Below, piece after piece: positions 6,637-13,372 of a stretch of DNA of 13,924 nucleotides. This DNA comes from an uncultured Clostridia bacterium (lineage in GTDB: Bacteria > Bacillota > Clostridia > Christensenellales > Aristaeellaceae), in assembly GCA_946615785.1 (NCBI GenBank), contig CAMOIA010000006.1, forward strand, positions 1-13,924, written 5' to 3'. Within the stretch, counting starts at the first letter, position 1. Every line of letters starts with the position of its first letter. Position numbers and translations under genes: made by a program. The notes under the pieces are model-generated. The model was not told where the DNA came from and did no database searches. It saw only the letters and a list, made by a program, of their open reading frames with translations.

Positions 6637-7719
6637 ATGAATCAGCAATGGCCGCTCGATGTTTCCGTATCCTTTGATCCGTACTACGGTGAAGAAAACC
6701 GTGACGGGATTCAGGGAGCGGAGGTGCTTGCGGACGGCACCGTCCGCTTCAGGATCATCGCGTCGGACGCGCACGAGGTTGTGATCGACAGATTCGGCAC
6801 CCTTTTCCCGCTCGCCAGAGTCGAAGACGGCACGTGGGAGGGCGTCTTTGACCTTGGAAAGGGGTTCCAGTATTTCTTTCTGAAGATCGACGGGGCCGAC
6901 GTTCTGTGCCCCTACCTGCCGATTGGATACGGCTGCTGCCGGCCGATGAACTTTGTGGACGTTCCCGTGGAGGATATGCAGGGCTGGGACAGCCTTGAGG
7001 ATGTTCCGCACGGCGCGGTCGCGCGGCATTATTACCCATCCGCCGTCACCGGCAAGCATGAAATCTGCCTTGTGTACACGCCGCCCGCCTATAATCCCGC
7101 AAAGCCGCTTCCGGTTTTATACCTCCAGCACGGCTACGGCGAGAACGAAACGGGCTGGGTCTACCAGGGGCACGTGGGCAGGATCGCGGACCGGCTGATT
7201 GCCGAAGGGAAAATGCGCGAAATGCTGATCGTGATGGGGAACGGCATGGTCAAAAAGGACGGCGTCGGCGAAAGGGTGCTGTATCCCGAAATCCTGGTGA
7301 AAGACCTCATCCCGTTCGTCGAAAGCCGGTATGCCGCGCGCGCGGACAAATGGCACCGGGCCATGGCCGGGCTCAGCATGGGAAGCTATCAGACCAGCAT
7401 TACGACCCTCAGCCATCCGGAGCTCTTCGGCTATGCCGGGCTGTTCAGCGGCTTTCTGCGGGCGCCCTGGCCTTCGGAGACACCGGAAGCACACCTTAAC
7501 ATGTTGAAGGATCCAAGCGCCTTCAACGCCGCTTTCCGCGTCTTTTACCGGGCGATGGGCACGGAGGACATGTTCTACGACCGGTTTGAAAAGGACGACG
7601 AATATCTTGACGGCAAGGGGCTGAACATCCTGCGTGAAACCTTCCCCGGCGGGCATGACTGGACGGTATGGCGCCGCTGCATCCGATCCTTCCTGCCGAG
7701 GCTGTTTCCCGATCCGTAA
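6637..7719 (+). CDS. CE1-type alpha/beta-hydrolase esterase with N-terminal E-set-like domain
   Basis: A 360-residue protein with no signal peptide, so probably cytoplasmic. Residues about 27-110 resemble the early-set/CBM48-like domain found before the catalytic domain in bacterial feruloyl-esterase-like and enterochelin-esterase-like proteins (TVRFRIIASDAHEVVI). Residues about 140-356 are the esterase D/CE1 domain: HGYGENETGW (165-174) near the oxyanion hole, nucleophile Ser247 in AGLSMGS, and catalytic His340 in PGGHDW. The acid may be Asp311 in GTEDMF. The substrate is probably an acyl or feruloyl ester on a sugar or small molecule, but this cannot be settled here. The frame is open upstream, but AGGAGG at 6626-6631, five bases before the ATG, fixes the start at 6637. 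It has its own promoter and is a single-gene unit. Confidence 0.88.
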   Translation: MNQQWPLDVSVSFDPYYGEENRDGIQGAEVLADGTVRFRIIASDAHEVVIDRFGTLFPLARVEDGTWEGVFDLGKGFQYFFLKIDGADVLCPYLPIGYGCCRPMNFVDVPVEDMQGWDSLEDVPHGAVARHYYPSAVTGKHEICLVYTPPAYNPAKPLPVLYLQHGYGENETGWVYQGHVGRIADRLIAEGKMREMLIVMGNGMVKKDGVGERVLYPEILVKDLIPFVESRYAARADKWHRAMAGLSMGSYQTSITTLSHPELFGYAGLFSGFLRAPWPSETPEAHLNMLKDPSAFNAAFRVFYRAMGTEDMFYDRFEKDDEYLDGKGLNILRETFPGGHDWTVWRRCIRSFLPRLFPDP

Positions 7720-7752
7720 ATCAGAAAGGCACTTTCCGGACGGTTCCGCGCC

Positions 7753-7807
7753 GGTTTCCCCCGGGAGAAACCTTATGTACAGGCCAAAGGCCGCCGGCAT
7801 TTTTTTT
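7753..7807 (+). terminator. Possible terminator after the esterase gene
   Basis: GGTTTC (7753-7758) pairs with GAAACC (7767-7772). A smaller GGCC-AAA-GGCC hairpin (7782-7792) is followed within 8 bases by eight T residues (7800-7807). Neither hairpin is directly joined to the T run, so this is only a candidate. Confidence 0.3.
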
Positions 7808-7878
7808 CCAGCGCCCGGGAACAAAAGAGCCGGGTTCATCGTTATATGATTGAATCCAAAGAACAGGAGAGGTTGCGT

Positions 7879-8421
7879 ATGAAAAGACAGATTTACCTCG
7901 CCTTATTGACTGTGCTGGTGCTTGCGCTTGCAGGCTTTCCCTCCGCACACGCGGAACTGATCCCGCCCCACGGCGAGGGGCAGATCGGCCTTCAGGCAGT
8001 GGTGCTCTGTGAAAAGCTGACTCTGCGCCAGGAACCGAACTCCACCTCCAGGGCGCTGAAAACGCTGCAATACCAGGATCTGCCCATCGTCATCCGGCAG
8101 CAGGACGGATGGGCGTACGTCGCCCTTGGGGATTCGATCGATTCCCTCACCGGCTGGGTGAACGCGGATTTTCTGATCATTGATCCGGCATGGTTCCGCA
8201 CAGCCGATAAGACGCCGGTATACGCCTGGGACGACGTGATCGCGCCCAAAGTGGCCCTGCTGGACGCAAACATCACCCTGCCCATTCTGAAACAGGCTGG
8301 GGACTGGATCGTGGTCAGCCTGCGCGGCGCGGCCGGCTGGATTTACGTCGGCGGTATTTACCAGAACAACCTTGGCCGGGAACCCGAAAGCGGTGCTTTT
8401 ACCGCTTCGGCCAAGCCGTAA
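7879..8421 (+). CDS. Small secreted protein with two SH3b-like modules
   Basis: A 180-residue protein. Residues 1-25 are a signal peptide (MKRQ, hydrophobic core, then SAHA before Glu26), with no lipobox cysteine. Residues about 40-103 form a bacterial SH3-like module (LTLRQEPNSTSRAL, then DGWAYV and GWVNADFL). Residues about 109-160 form a second, more divergent one ending GWIYVGGIY. Such modules often bind cell-wall peptides or glycans, so a wall-associated role is likely, but no catalytic domain is present. The frame is open upstream to 7846; AGGAGAGG at 7865-7872 and the signal peptide both favour the ATG at 7879. It seems to be a single-gene unit ending in a strong terminator. A TATGAT at 7845-7850 could be a -10 box, but no good -35 is seen. 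Confidence 0.82.
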   Translation: MKRQIYLALLTVLVLALAGFPSAHAELIPPHGEGQIGLQAVVLCEKLTLRQEPNSTSRALKTLQYQDLPIVIRQQDGWAYVALGDSIDSLTGWVNADFLIIDPAWFRTADKTPVYAWDDVIAPKVALLDANITLPILKQAGDWIVVSLRGAAGWIYVGGIYQNNLGREPESGAFTASAKP

Positions 8422-8443
8422 AGCAGATACACGCAAATCGTAA

Positions 8444-8495
8444 AGCGGGGGAAACCGCGCCTGGGCACAGGCACCGTTTCCCCCGCTATTTTTTT
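8444..8495 (+). terminator. Long-stem rho-independent terminator after the SH3b gene
   Basis: AGCGGGGGAAAC (8444-8455) pairs perfectly with GTTTCCCCCGCT (8476-8487), followed by A and seven T residues. The 20-base loop contains a nested GCCTG-GGCA-CAGGC stem, so the whole folds as a two-tier hairpin. Confidence 0.92.
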
Positions 8496-8515
8496 GCATA
8501 AAACGCCTTGTCATC

Positions 8516-8544
8516 AAAAACGCGGCCTTTTCTGCAGCGTTTTT
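8516..8544 (-). terminator. Symmetric terminator of the minus-strand DUF898/MATE unit
   Basis: AAAAACGC (8516-8523) pairs with GCGTTTTT (8537-8544) over a 13-base loop, giving a hairpin with a T run on either strand. It lies 38 bases beyond the DUF898-like stop codon. A further inverted repeat, GCTTCG/CGAAGC (8561-8579), sits right after that stop but lacks a T run. Confidence 0.6.
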
Positions 8545-8581
8545 GAACAGGGTAAGCCGCGCTTCGTATTCAGCGAAGCCT

Positions 8582-8932
8582 TCAGTTCACAAAATGCGTA
8601 TGGCTGACCTGCCATTGCTTCAGCCTGATGCCGACCCAGAGGCCGTAGATGCCGAAGGTGATGATGGTCAGAAGCATCCAGATGATCCACTTGCCAAACA
8701 GCTCCCCTCCCGTCCCGTCAAAGAAGAGCCGGTGCCCCTCGATCACGGTGTGTTCGGCCTCCCAGCGATAGATCATGCAGTACGCCCAGGGAAGGCAGAT
8801 CCCAAGCGTCAGCATCGTGATCAGGAAGCCGACGATCGACCATCCGATCAGTTCGAGAAGGCCGCCGTCAAAATAGGAATCCGGTCCATAGGCATTCATG
8901 CCGAAACCGACGTTCGCTTTTCTTTGGTCCAT
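8582..8932 (-). CDS. Small DUF898 (YjgN-like) membrane protein
   Basis: A 116-residue protein. Two hydrophobic segments (about 26-52 and 80-103) flank a hydrophilic middle. The paired motifs LTLGICLPWA and IITFGIYGLWVG, with EGHRLFFDGTGGELFGKWI between them and LKQWQVSHTHF at the end, are the DUF898/YjgN pattern. Many family members carry this unit twice or more; this protein has one copy, probably working as an oligomer. Function in the family is unknown. The ribosome site AAGGGAG (minus strand) precedes the ATG. It begins 75 bases downstream of the MATE gene stop with no terminator between, so it may share that transcript, and a terminator follows at 8516-8544. Confidence 0.82.
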   Translation of the reverse strand: MDQRKANVGFGMNAYGPDSYFDGGLLELIGWSIVGFLITMLTLGICLPWAYCMIYRWEAEHTVIEGHRLFFDGTGGELFGKWIIWMLLTIITFGIYGLWVGIRLKQWQVSHTHFVN

Positions 8933-9007
8933 TGTTCTATCTCCCTTCTGATTCTTTCAGTTCACCTTGTATTTGTTTGTTTTTTTCATTCCTATGCGCA
9001 TGCATGC

Positions 9008-10423
9008 TCATTCCTCCGGGATCGCCTTCCGGTCCGGCTTCCAGCCGTCAAGCGCACGAAGCCCCTCCGGCGTGACGGGCTTGATCCACTTGCCGCGGTA
9101 CAGGTGCACCTGCATGAGCACGTAGCGGATCGGCTCGTCGACATAGCAAAGCGCGAAAACCAGCAGCGTCGGCCATTTCAGCCAAAGCCCGGAAGCGCAC
9201 ACGCAGGGCAGCACCATGGCCCACATAAACACGATTTCCAGCACCGTGCCGTACGTCGCGTCTCCCGCCGCACGGAAGGTGTCGTTCTGCGTCCAGTTGC
9301 CCATGCGGATGATGGCGGCGGTCAGGTAAATCAAAAGCATGCCGAAGGCCAGGCGGAAGCTTTCCCCGCGCATGCCCATCACGCTCAGGATCGGCGTATG
9401 CAGGGCAATCAGCACAAGGCCGAGCAGGGCGATGATTCCCTGGCAAAGGTACACCAGCCGCCAGGCCCGCCCGTAGGCAACCTGCGGCTTGCCCGCGCCG
9501 ACCTGGGTTCCCACCAGCACTGAGGAGGCGTTGGAAAAGCCGGCGAAAAAGCCGATCACGAGCCCCTCGAGGGTCCTGAGCACCGCCAGCGCCGCAATGG
9601 CCTCCTCCGGCTGCCTGCCCAGCACCACGTTGATGACCATGTTGCCCACGCCGATGAGCACTTCGTTGCACAGGATGGGAAAGCACTTTTTGAAATACGC
9701 CTTTACAAAGCCGCGCGTCCAGCGAAAATGCCTGCGCACGGCCAGAAGATACGGATGCCTGCTTCGGCGGGCGGCGAAGAGCACCACCGAGCAGCTGACC
9801 GCCTGGGAAAGCACCGTGGCCAGCGCCGCGCCGCGCACGCCCATGCGGGGCGCGCCGAGATTGCCGAAGATGAACACCCAGTTCAGTACGATATTGGTGC
9901 ACACGCCCGCAACGGACCCCCAGAGCGGAATGCGCACCCGGTCCGTACAGCGGAGCAGGGACGCCATGGCCATGGAAAAGACCATCATGGGATAGGCAAA
10001 GCCGACGATGCGCAGGTACTCCGTACCGATCGCCTGAATGGCGGGCTTATCCGTGTACAGGAACATCACGCTTTGTGGAAAACAGACCGCCAGCACGCCA
10101 AAGAGCAAGCCGACCGTCATCATGCAGCAAAGCGTCAGGCCGTAGGAGCGGTTGATGCCGTCGTCGTCCCCGGCCCCGAAAAACTGGGAAAAGAACAGCA
10201 TGCCCCCGCCGACAAACCCCCAGTAGCCGCTGAACATCAGCGAAGAAAACTGCGCGCACAGCCCGACAGCGCCGACCTCCAATTGGCCGAGAGACGCGAT
10301 CATCATCGTGTCCACCATGGAGCCCGTCGTCGTCAGCAGGTTCTGCAGCGCGACGGGAATGGCGATGACGGCGATATTACGGAGAAACGACCGCCAGGGG
10401 TACGATCCGGTTTGTGTTTTCAT
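9008..10423 (-). CDS. MATE-family (multidrug/oligosaccharidyl-lipid/polysaccharide superfamily) transporter
   Basis: A 471-residue integral membrane protein with about 12 hydrophobic segments in two similar halves. Early MATE features are clear: IPVALQNLLTTTGSMVDTMM, then LGQLEVGAVGL in the first helices, and PILCNEVLIGVGNMVINVVLG beginning the second half. MATE proteins export drugs, metabolites or peptides using a Na+ or H+ gradient. An upstream in-frame ATG at 10561 lies inside the neighbouring gene, so the ATG at 10423 is chosen. It begins only 2 bases after the stop of the secreted zinc-ribbon protein (TGA-GC-ATG), with only a weak GGCGG site, which suggests translational coupling. The substrate is unknown; the coupling hints that it may handle something connected with the secreted partner. 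Confidence 0.92.
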   Translation of the reverse strand: MKTQTGSYPWRSFLRNIAVIAIPVALQNLLTTTGSMVDTMMIASLGQLEVGAVGLCAQFSSLMFSGYWGFVGGGMLFFSQFFGAGDDDGINRSYGLTLCCMMTVGLLFGVLAVCFPQSVMFLYTDKPAIQAIGTEYLRIVGFAYPMMVFSMAMASLLRCTDRVRIPLWGSVAGVCTNIVLNWVFIFGNLGAPRMGVRGAALATVLSQAVSCSVVLFAARRSRHPYLLAVRRHFRWTRGFVKAYFKKCFPILCNEVLIGVGNMVINVVLGRQPEEAIAALAVLRTLEGLVIGFFAGFSNASSVLVGTQVGAGKPQVAYGRAWRLVYLCQGIIALLGLVLIALHTPILSVMGMRGESFRLAFGMLLIYLTAAIIRMGNWTQNDTFRAAGDATYGTVLEIVFMWAMVLPCVCASGLWLKWPTLLVFALCYVDEPIRYVLMQVHLYRGKWIKPVTPEGLRALDGWKPDRKAIPEE

Positions 10424-10425
10424 GC

Positions 10426-11655
10426 TCAATATCCGCCAAATGTACCGACATGCGCCTTGCTTTCCGGCACCCAGCAGCGGTACAGCCTTCCATTTCCATC
10501 GTTTTTGTATTCGACCTCGATCCAGCCGTTTTCGCGGCCGTAGATCGAAACGCTTTTCCATTCGTAAACCGTCGGCCCCTTGGCGTACTGCGTCCCGGGG
10601 CCTCTTCTGGTTTCGGTCGGTTCAATCGTGCCCTGACCGGCGGCGGAAATCACGGGCACGCTCTCCGCGGTGATGCTGACCCGTTTCAATCCCGTCCAGA
10701 CCCGGTAACGGGCGCCGCCGGACTGAAAGTCCACCAGCACCCACCAGATTTCGTTCGCGCCGTCCCAGGCTTTTCCAAGCACCTGCACGGCGTTCGACTG
10801 CCAGTTGCGGTCGAAGAACGTGCCGGGCTCGTCGTAGCCCGTGCCCGGGCCGGAGCGGGTGGAAAGGCGCATCTTGAGATTTGCCCGGACGCCGGAGCCA
10901 TAGGCAAACCCGCCGCCGATGCCGATGCCGCTCTGGACACCTGCTGAGGAGCGGTTCTGCACCAGCATAACTTCATTCAGGCACACGTCGTACGGGTAAT
11001 TGGTGCCGGTGTAAACCGAAGTCACCCTGAGCCGCACGGAGACTACATTTGTTTTGTGCCCGACGTTCAGCCGCTGCCAGTCCCAGCGGGAGGACGCGTC
11101 CGGAAGGGTAAAGGAAACCGCGTCCCGGTACGCGCCGCTGTCGCTGTAACGGAATTCCAGCTGCACCGAACGCGCGCGGCAGTTCATGCTGAAAAGATCC
11201 TGTCCGCTGGCATTTACGCTCCAGAAGCCGTTTTTGATCCACACGGCGTTCACCGTCTGGGGCGCCATGGTGAACATTTCAAAGGTGACGCTGGAAGGGT
11301 TCTGATTCCGGATGGAAAACTGCCAGCAGGTTCCGTCATTGCCGTCCGCAGCACGGGACGGCAGCCACCGCGCAGGATCCTGCTTGTTCACAATATAGCT
11401 GCTCGCGCTGACCGACTGCAGGCGCACCTTCACAAAGCCGCTCTCCCCGGGAATCTGCTCCAGGGTATAATCCGCCTGGTTCCCGGAGGAGGGCCTCGGC
11501 GTGCCGCAGTTGGAACAGTAATTCCCCTGGTTCCACATCTGCCCGCAGTTGGAACAGGTCCACAGGTCCGATCCCGCATCCGCAAAGGCGAACGCAGCCT
11601 GGCACAGAAGCAGCAGAACAAGGCACAGAGAAAGCCGGCAATGCCAATTCTTCAT
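10426..11655 (-). CDS. Secreted zinc-ribbon protein with NADase-type glycan-binding domain and two SH3b modules
   Basis: A 409-residue protein. Residues 1-26 are a signal peptide (AFAFA before Asp27). Cys34, Cys37, Cys47 and Cys50 form a C-x2-C-x9-C-x2-C zinc ribbon, unusual in an exported protein. Residues about 75-233 match the discoidin-like NADase-type glycan-binding domain: RAADGNDGTCWQF, AVWIKNGFWSVN, CRARSVQLEF, then SVYTGTNYPYDVCLNEV. Residues about 255-328 and 343-402 are two SH3b-like modules, each with a RxGPGTxY motif (268-274 and 351-357). No catalytic domain is visible, so it is probably a surface or wall binding protein. AAAGGAG precedes the ATG, a promoter lies at 11764-11792, and the stop is coupled to the MATE start. 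Confidence is high for the architecture and low for the role. Confidence 0.85.
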   Translation of the reverse strand: MKNWHCRLSLCLVLLLLCQAAFAFADAGSDLWTCSNCGQMWNQGNYCSNCGTPRPSSGNQADYTLEQIPGESGFVKVRLQSVSASSYIVNKQDPARWLPSRAADGNDGTCWQFSIRNQNPSSVTFEMFTMAPQTVNAVWIKNGFWSVNASGQDLFSMNCRARSVQLEFRYSDSGAYRDAVSFTLPDASSRWDWQRLNVGHKTNVVSVRLRVTSVYTGTNYPYDVCLNEVMLVQNRSSAGVQSGIGIGGGFAYGSGVRANLKMRLSTRSGPGTGYDEPGTFFDRNWQSNAVQVLGKAWDGANEIWWVLVDFQSGGARYRVWTGLKRVSITAESVPVISAAGQGTIEPTETRRGPGTQYAKGPTVYEWKSVSIYGRENGWIEVEYKNDGNGRLYRCWVPESKAHVGTFGGY

Positions 11656-11706
11656 ATGAATCGCTCCTTTCCGCAGAACCTCTCAGCCATATAACGAAGC
11701 GCTGTT

Positions 11707-11750
11707 CCGTTTGCTTCCATCCGCCCGAAGGCGCGCTGAAGAACAAACGG
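11707..11750 (-). promoter_or_regulatory. Structured 5' leader hairpin of the secreted zinc-ribbon gene
   Basis: CCGTTTG (11744-11750 read on the minus strand) pairs with CAAACGG (11713-11707). After a 2-base bulge, CTTC pairs with GAAG, and the tip is CGCC-TTCG-GGCG, a C(UUCG)G tetraloop in RNA. The structure begins a few bases after the predicted transcription start and ends about 50 bases before the ATG. It may stabilise the transcript or regulate it; there is no T run to make it a terminator. Confidence 0.45.
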
Positions 11751-11763
11751 TTTCGATACGCTT

Positions 11764-11792
11764 ATTCTACCCGAAACAGTGCAAGCAATCAA
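11764..11792 (-). promoter_or_regulatory. Sigma-A-type promoter of the zinc-ribbon/MATE unit
   Basis: Read on the minus strand, TTGATT (11792-11787) and TAGAAT (11769-11764) are 17 bases apart. They match the consensus boxes at 4 of 6 and 5 of 6 bases. Transcription would start near 11757, leaving a leader of about 100 bases before the ATG at 11655. Confidence 0.6.
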
Positions 11793-11833
11793 TCCCCATT
11801 CATGCGGAAAGAGTAGTTCATCGCCCGACGCTG

Positions 11834-12033
11834 CTTAAAACAGGCTCCTTCCGCATTTACGGGGACGGCGTGCTCCTGTAGGAAAAGATGGGCATCGGCA
11901 GCATGACAAAACCCTTTCCGGTTTTCGCAGATCTCACCGGCGCGACCGACCTAAAAGCCGAGATGTACGGCGGGGCAGCAGGAGTTCGCACGGGATCCAT
12001 TCCGTGCCTGCGGACGTGATGCTGTACCCGTAA
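11834..12033 (+). pseudogene. Probable remnant of an NPCBM-like carbohydrate-binding domain protein (C-terminal piece)
   Basis: In the frame starting at 11834 the translation runs FRIYGDGVLL, a stop codon TAG (11879-11881), then MGIGSMTKPFPVFADLTGATDLKAEMYGG. This resembles the end of NPCBM-type domains, which carry a YGDGxLL strand followed by a V-D-V-S/T-G-x-x-D/E-L-K strand. Third codon positions are mostly G or C, as in the genes around it. After about 11985 the sense moves to another frame (11995-12033, ending DVMLYP and TAA), implying a single-base frameshift. The upstream part of a gene is missing. I read this as a decayed plus-strand gene. Length is short and the family match is by eye, so chance remains possible. 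Confidence 0.4.
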
Positions 12034-12052
12034 ACTGTCTTCAGGCAACGTG

Positions 12053-12091
12053 GCGGGGGATTCCTGCAATGATCCCCGGCGCGCTGTTTTT
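12053..12091 (+). terminator. Terminator-like hairpin after the gene remnant
   Basis: GGGGAT (12056-12061) pairs with ATCCCC (12072-12077), extended by GC/GC across one mismatch (12053-12080). Five T residues follow at 12087-12091 after a 6-base gap. Its position 20 bases after the remnant's TAA fits a decaying terminator. Confidence 0.3.
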
Positions 12092-12313
12092 GCTGTATGG
12101 AGCGGCCCGGAACCGAACCTCCGCCGCTCCGGGCGCCCTGAACCTGAAAGGAGCAGGACGCCAGGTTTTTAAACCAGACAGGCAAAATGACAGGAAGGAA
12201 CACTGAACGCTGCACAATAACGGATAACAAAAGGAATAACGAAAAACCCTTCCCCTGAACCAAAACGGACTGAGTCTGTTATAAAACAGGAATTGTCTGA
12301 TTTCGGAAACGCC

Positions 12314-12811
12314 TCACACGTCAAACTCGACCGTGCTGTTGACAAGATCGAGGGCGTTCTGCGCCCTGGACAGTTCGTCCGTCACCTGATCGTAGTCTCT
12401 TTCCGCCGCTTTCACATCATAGTTCGCGTAGGTATATTCGATGATGCCGGCATTGCCGACGGACACCGACCGCTCCCGGGGAAGCCGGGAGCGCATCTCT
12501 TCCAGCTTGCGTTTTCTCGCGGAAAGCTGGGGAATGTAAATCAGCAGCTGATCGATCGTCATCTCAAATCCCGGCACCGTCTGGGTCAGGTTGAAGCGGT
12601 TGATCGCGTGCTTGAGCGTACGGATCCGCCCCTCCAGTTCCGAAAGCGCTTCCTGCACGGCTGCATAATCGTACTCCGGGCGGACCGATTCGATGTCTTC
12701 CTGAATGGCAGCCACAAATTCCGCCGATTTGCTCTCCCTTGCAAGCAGCGCGTCGTGCTGTTCGTTCATTTTTTTCAGTTCCTTGGCCGCCATGGCCGAC
12801 GTCATTTTCAT
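12314..12811 (-). CDS. Conserved helical protein resembling the DIP1984/septicolysin type, function unknown
   Basis: A 165-residue protein, mostly alpha-helical and soluble, with no signal peptide or membrane segment. Recognisable stretches are an N-terminal helix pair (about 1-40), RPEYDYAAVQEALSELEGRIRTLKHAINRFN (about 44-74), FEMTIDQLLIYIPQLSARKRKLEEM (82-106), IIEYTYANYDVKAAERDYDQVTDEL (123-147) and a final LDLVNSTVEFDV. The order of a helix ending in INxxN, a TxxxLLxxxxxL helix, a short strand pair and a last helix ending in N-x-T resembles DIP1984-family proteins, but I cannot confirm it. The ATG at 12811 is chosen because AGGAGG lies 8 bases upstream; the frame is open to 12865. It starts 63 bases after the rimI stop and is probably the last gene of the tsaB-rimI operon. 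Confidence 0.7.
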   Translation of the reverse strand: MKMTSAMAAKELKKMNEQHDALLARESKSAEFVAAIQEDIESVRPEYDYAAVQEALSELEGRIRTLKHAINRFNLTQTVPGFEMTIDQLLIYIPQLSARKRKLEEMRSRLPRERSVSVGNAGIIEYTYANYDVKAAERDYDQVTDELSRAQNALDLVNSTVEFDV

Positions 12812-12874
12812 TTTCTCTTCCTCCTCGCCTTCCGCATATCGGTGCTTCCTGCGATGCTGCGGCACAGCGTTCGC

Positions 12875-13372
12875 TTATTCTTCGTGCACGGTTTCCGCTT
12901 CCTCAAAATCTTCCTCTGCGTCCGGCATGTGTTCAAGAAGCATGATCACGCCGTTTTCGCCGTTGTCCTCATAATACTTTTTCCGGATGCCGACGCTGAT
13001 AAAGCCGCATTTTTCATACAAACGCCTTGCAGGCGTGTTGCTTTCCCGCACTTCCAGGGTGACAAACGCCGCCCCGAGGTTCGCCGCGTACTGCAGCAGC
13101 GCGCGGAAAACCGTCTCCCCGATGCCGCGGCTTCGAAACTCGCTTAACACGGCGATCTTCGTGACCTGCCCTTCGTCCAGCACCACCCAGACGCCCGCGT
13201 ACGCGACCAGTTTTCCCTCCGTCTCCGCGACCAGATACCGCGCACAGACGTTTTTTGTCATTTCTTTTTCAAAGTCCGCTTTCGTCCACGGGCGCGGGAA
13301 GACCGCCTGCTCGATCGCGGTCACCGCATCCACGTCCCGGATCGTCATCCGCCGGATGATCATGTCACTCAT
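12875..13372 (-). CDS. rimI: Ribosomal protein bS18 N-alpha-acetyltransferase RimI
   Basis: A 165-residue GNAT-fold acetyltransferase; the core covers about 4-148. The acetyl-CoA loop is RSRGIG (80-85), after strand VTKIAVLSEF. The family signature LEVRESNTPARRLYEKCGF (106-124) and RKKYYEDNGENGVIM (130-144) are both present. RimI acetylates the N-terminus of ribosomal protein S18 in the model species; RimI-like enzymes may have wider targets. Residues about 151-165 form an acidic tail. The frame is open to 13525, but the ATG at 13372 overlaps the tsaB stop (ATGAGTGA) and has GGGAG upstream, so it is chosen; the second Met, three codons later, is possible. The tsaB-rimI order is the classic Bacillota arrangement. 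Confidence 0.93.
   Translation of the reverse strand: MSDMIIRRMTIRDVDAVTAIEQAVFPRPWTKADFEKEMTKNVCARYLVAETEGKLVAYAGVWVVLDEGQVTKIAVLSEFRSRGIGETVFRALLQYAANLGAAFVTLEVRESNTPARRLYEKCGFISVGIRKKYYEDNGENGVIMLLEHMPDAEEDFEEAETVHEE

Larger units (their letters stand above)
11656..12313. other. 658-base region without an intact gene
   Basis: The stretch holds, from left to right: the leader of the minus-strand zinc-ribbon gene with a hairpin (11707-11750), its promoter (11764-11792), a probable plus-strand gene remnant (11834-12033), and a terminator-like hairpin after it. The part from about 12092 to 12313 contains an 8-bp inverted repeat, GGAGCGGC/GCCGCTCC (12099-12130), without a T run, AT-rich sequence with three ATAAC copies near 12217-12240, and a 5-bp hairpin, CTGTT-ATAA-AACAG (12276-12289). 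I see no reliable gene in that last part. Confidence 0.6.

Noticed and set aside
8543..10543. Long plus-strand frames (8543-9523 and 9728-10543) opposite the DUF898-like and MATE genes
   Set aside because: The translations are His/Gln/Arg/Ala-rich with no hydrophobic pattern or motif, and the minus-strand reading gives clear membrane proteins.
12099..12133. GGAGCGGC/GCCGCTCC inverted repeat considered as a terminator or attachment site
   Set aside because: There is no T run on either strand, no integrase or tRNA nearby and no second copy in the window.
12213..12240. GGATAAC/ATAAC copies resembling a lac-operator half site
   Set aside because: Spacing is irregular (7 and 12 bases), there is no inverted partner and no adjacent gene or promoter; it is likely chance in AT-rich sequence.
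12187..12258. Short plus-strand ORF of about 23 codons
   Set aside because: It has no domain, its codon use differs from neighbouring genes and nothing suggests it is expressed.
11934..12263. 109-codon minus-strand open frame in the intergenic gap
   Set aside because: No ribosome site, no domain and mixed composition; the plus-strand remnant explains part of the same sequence better.
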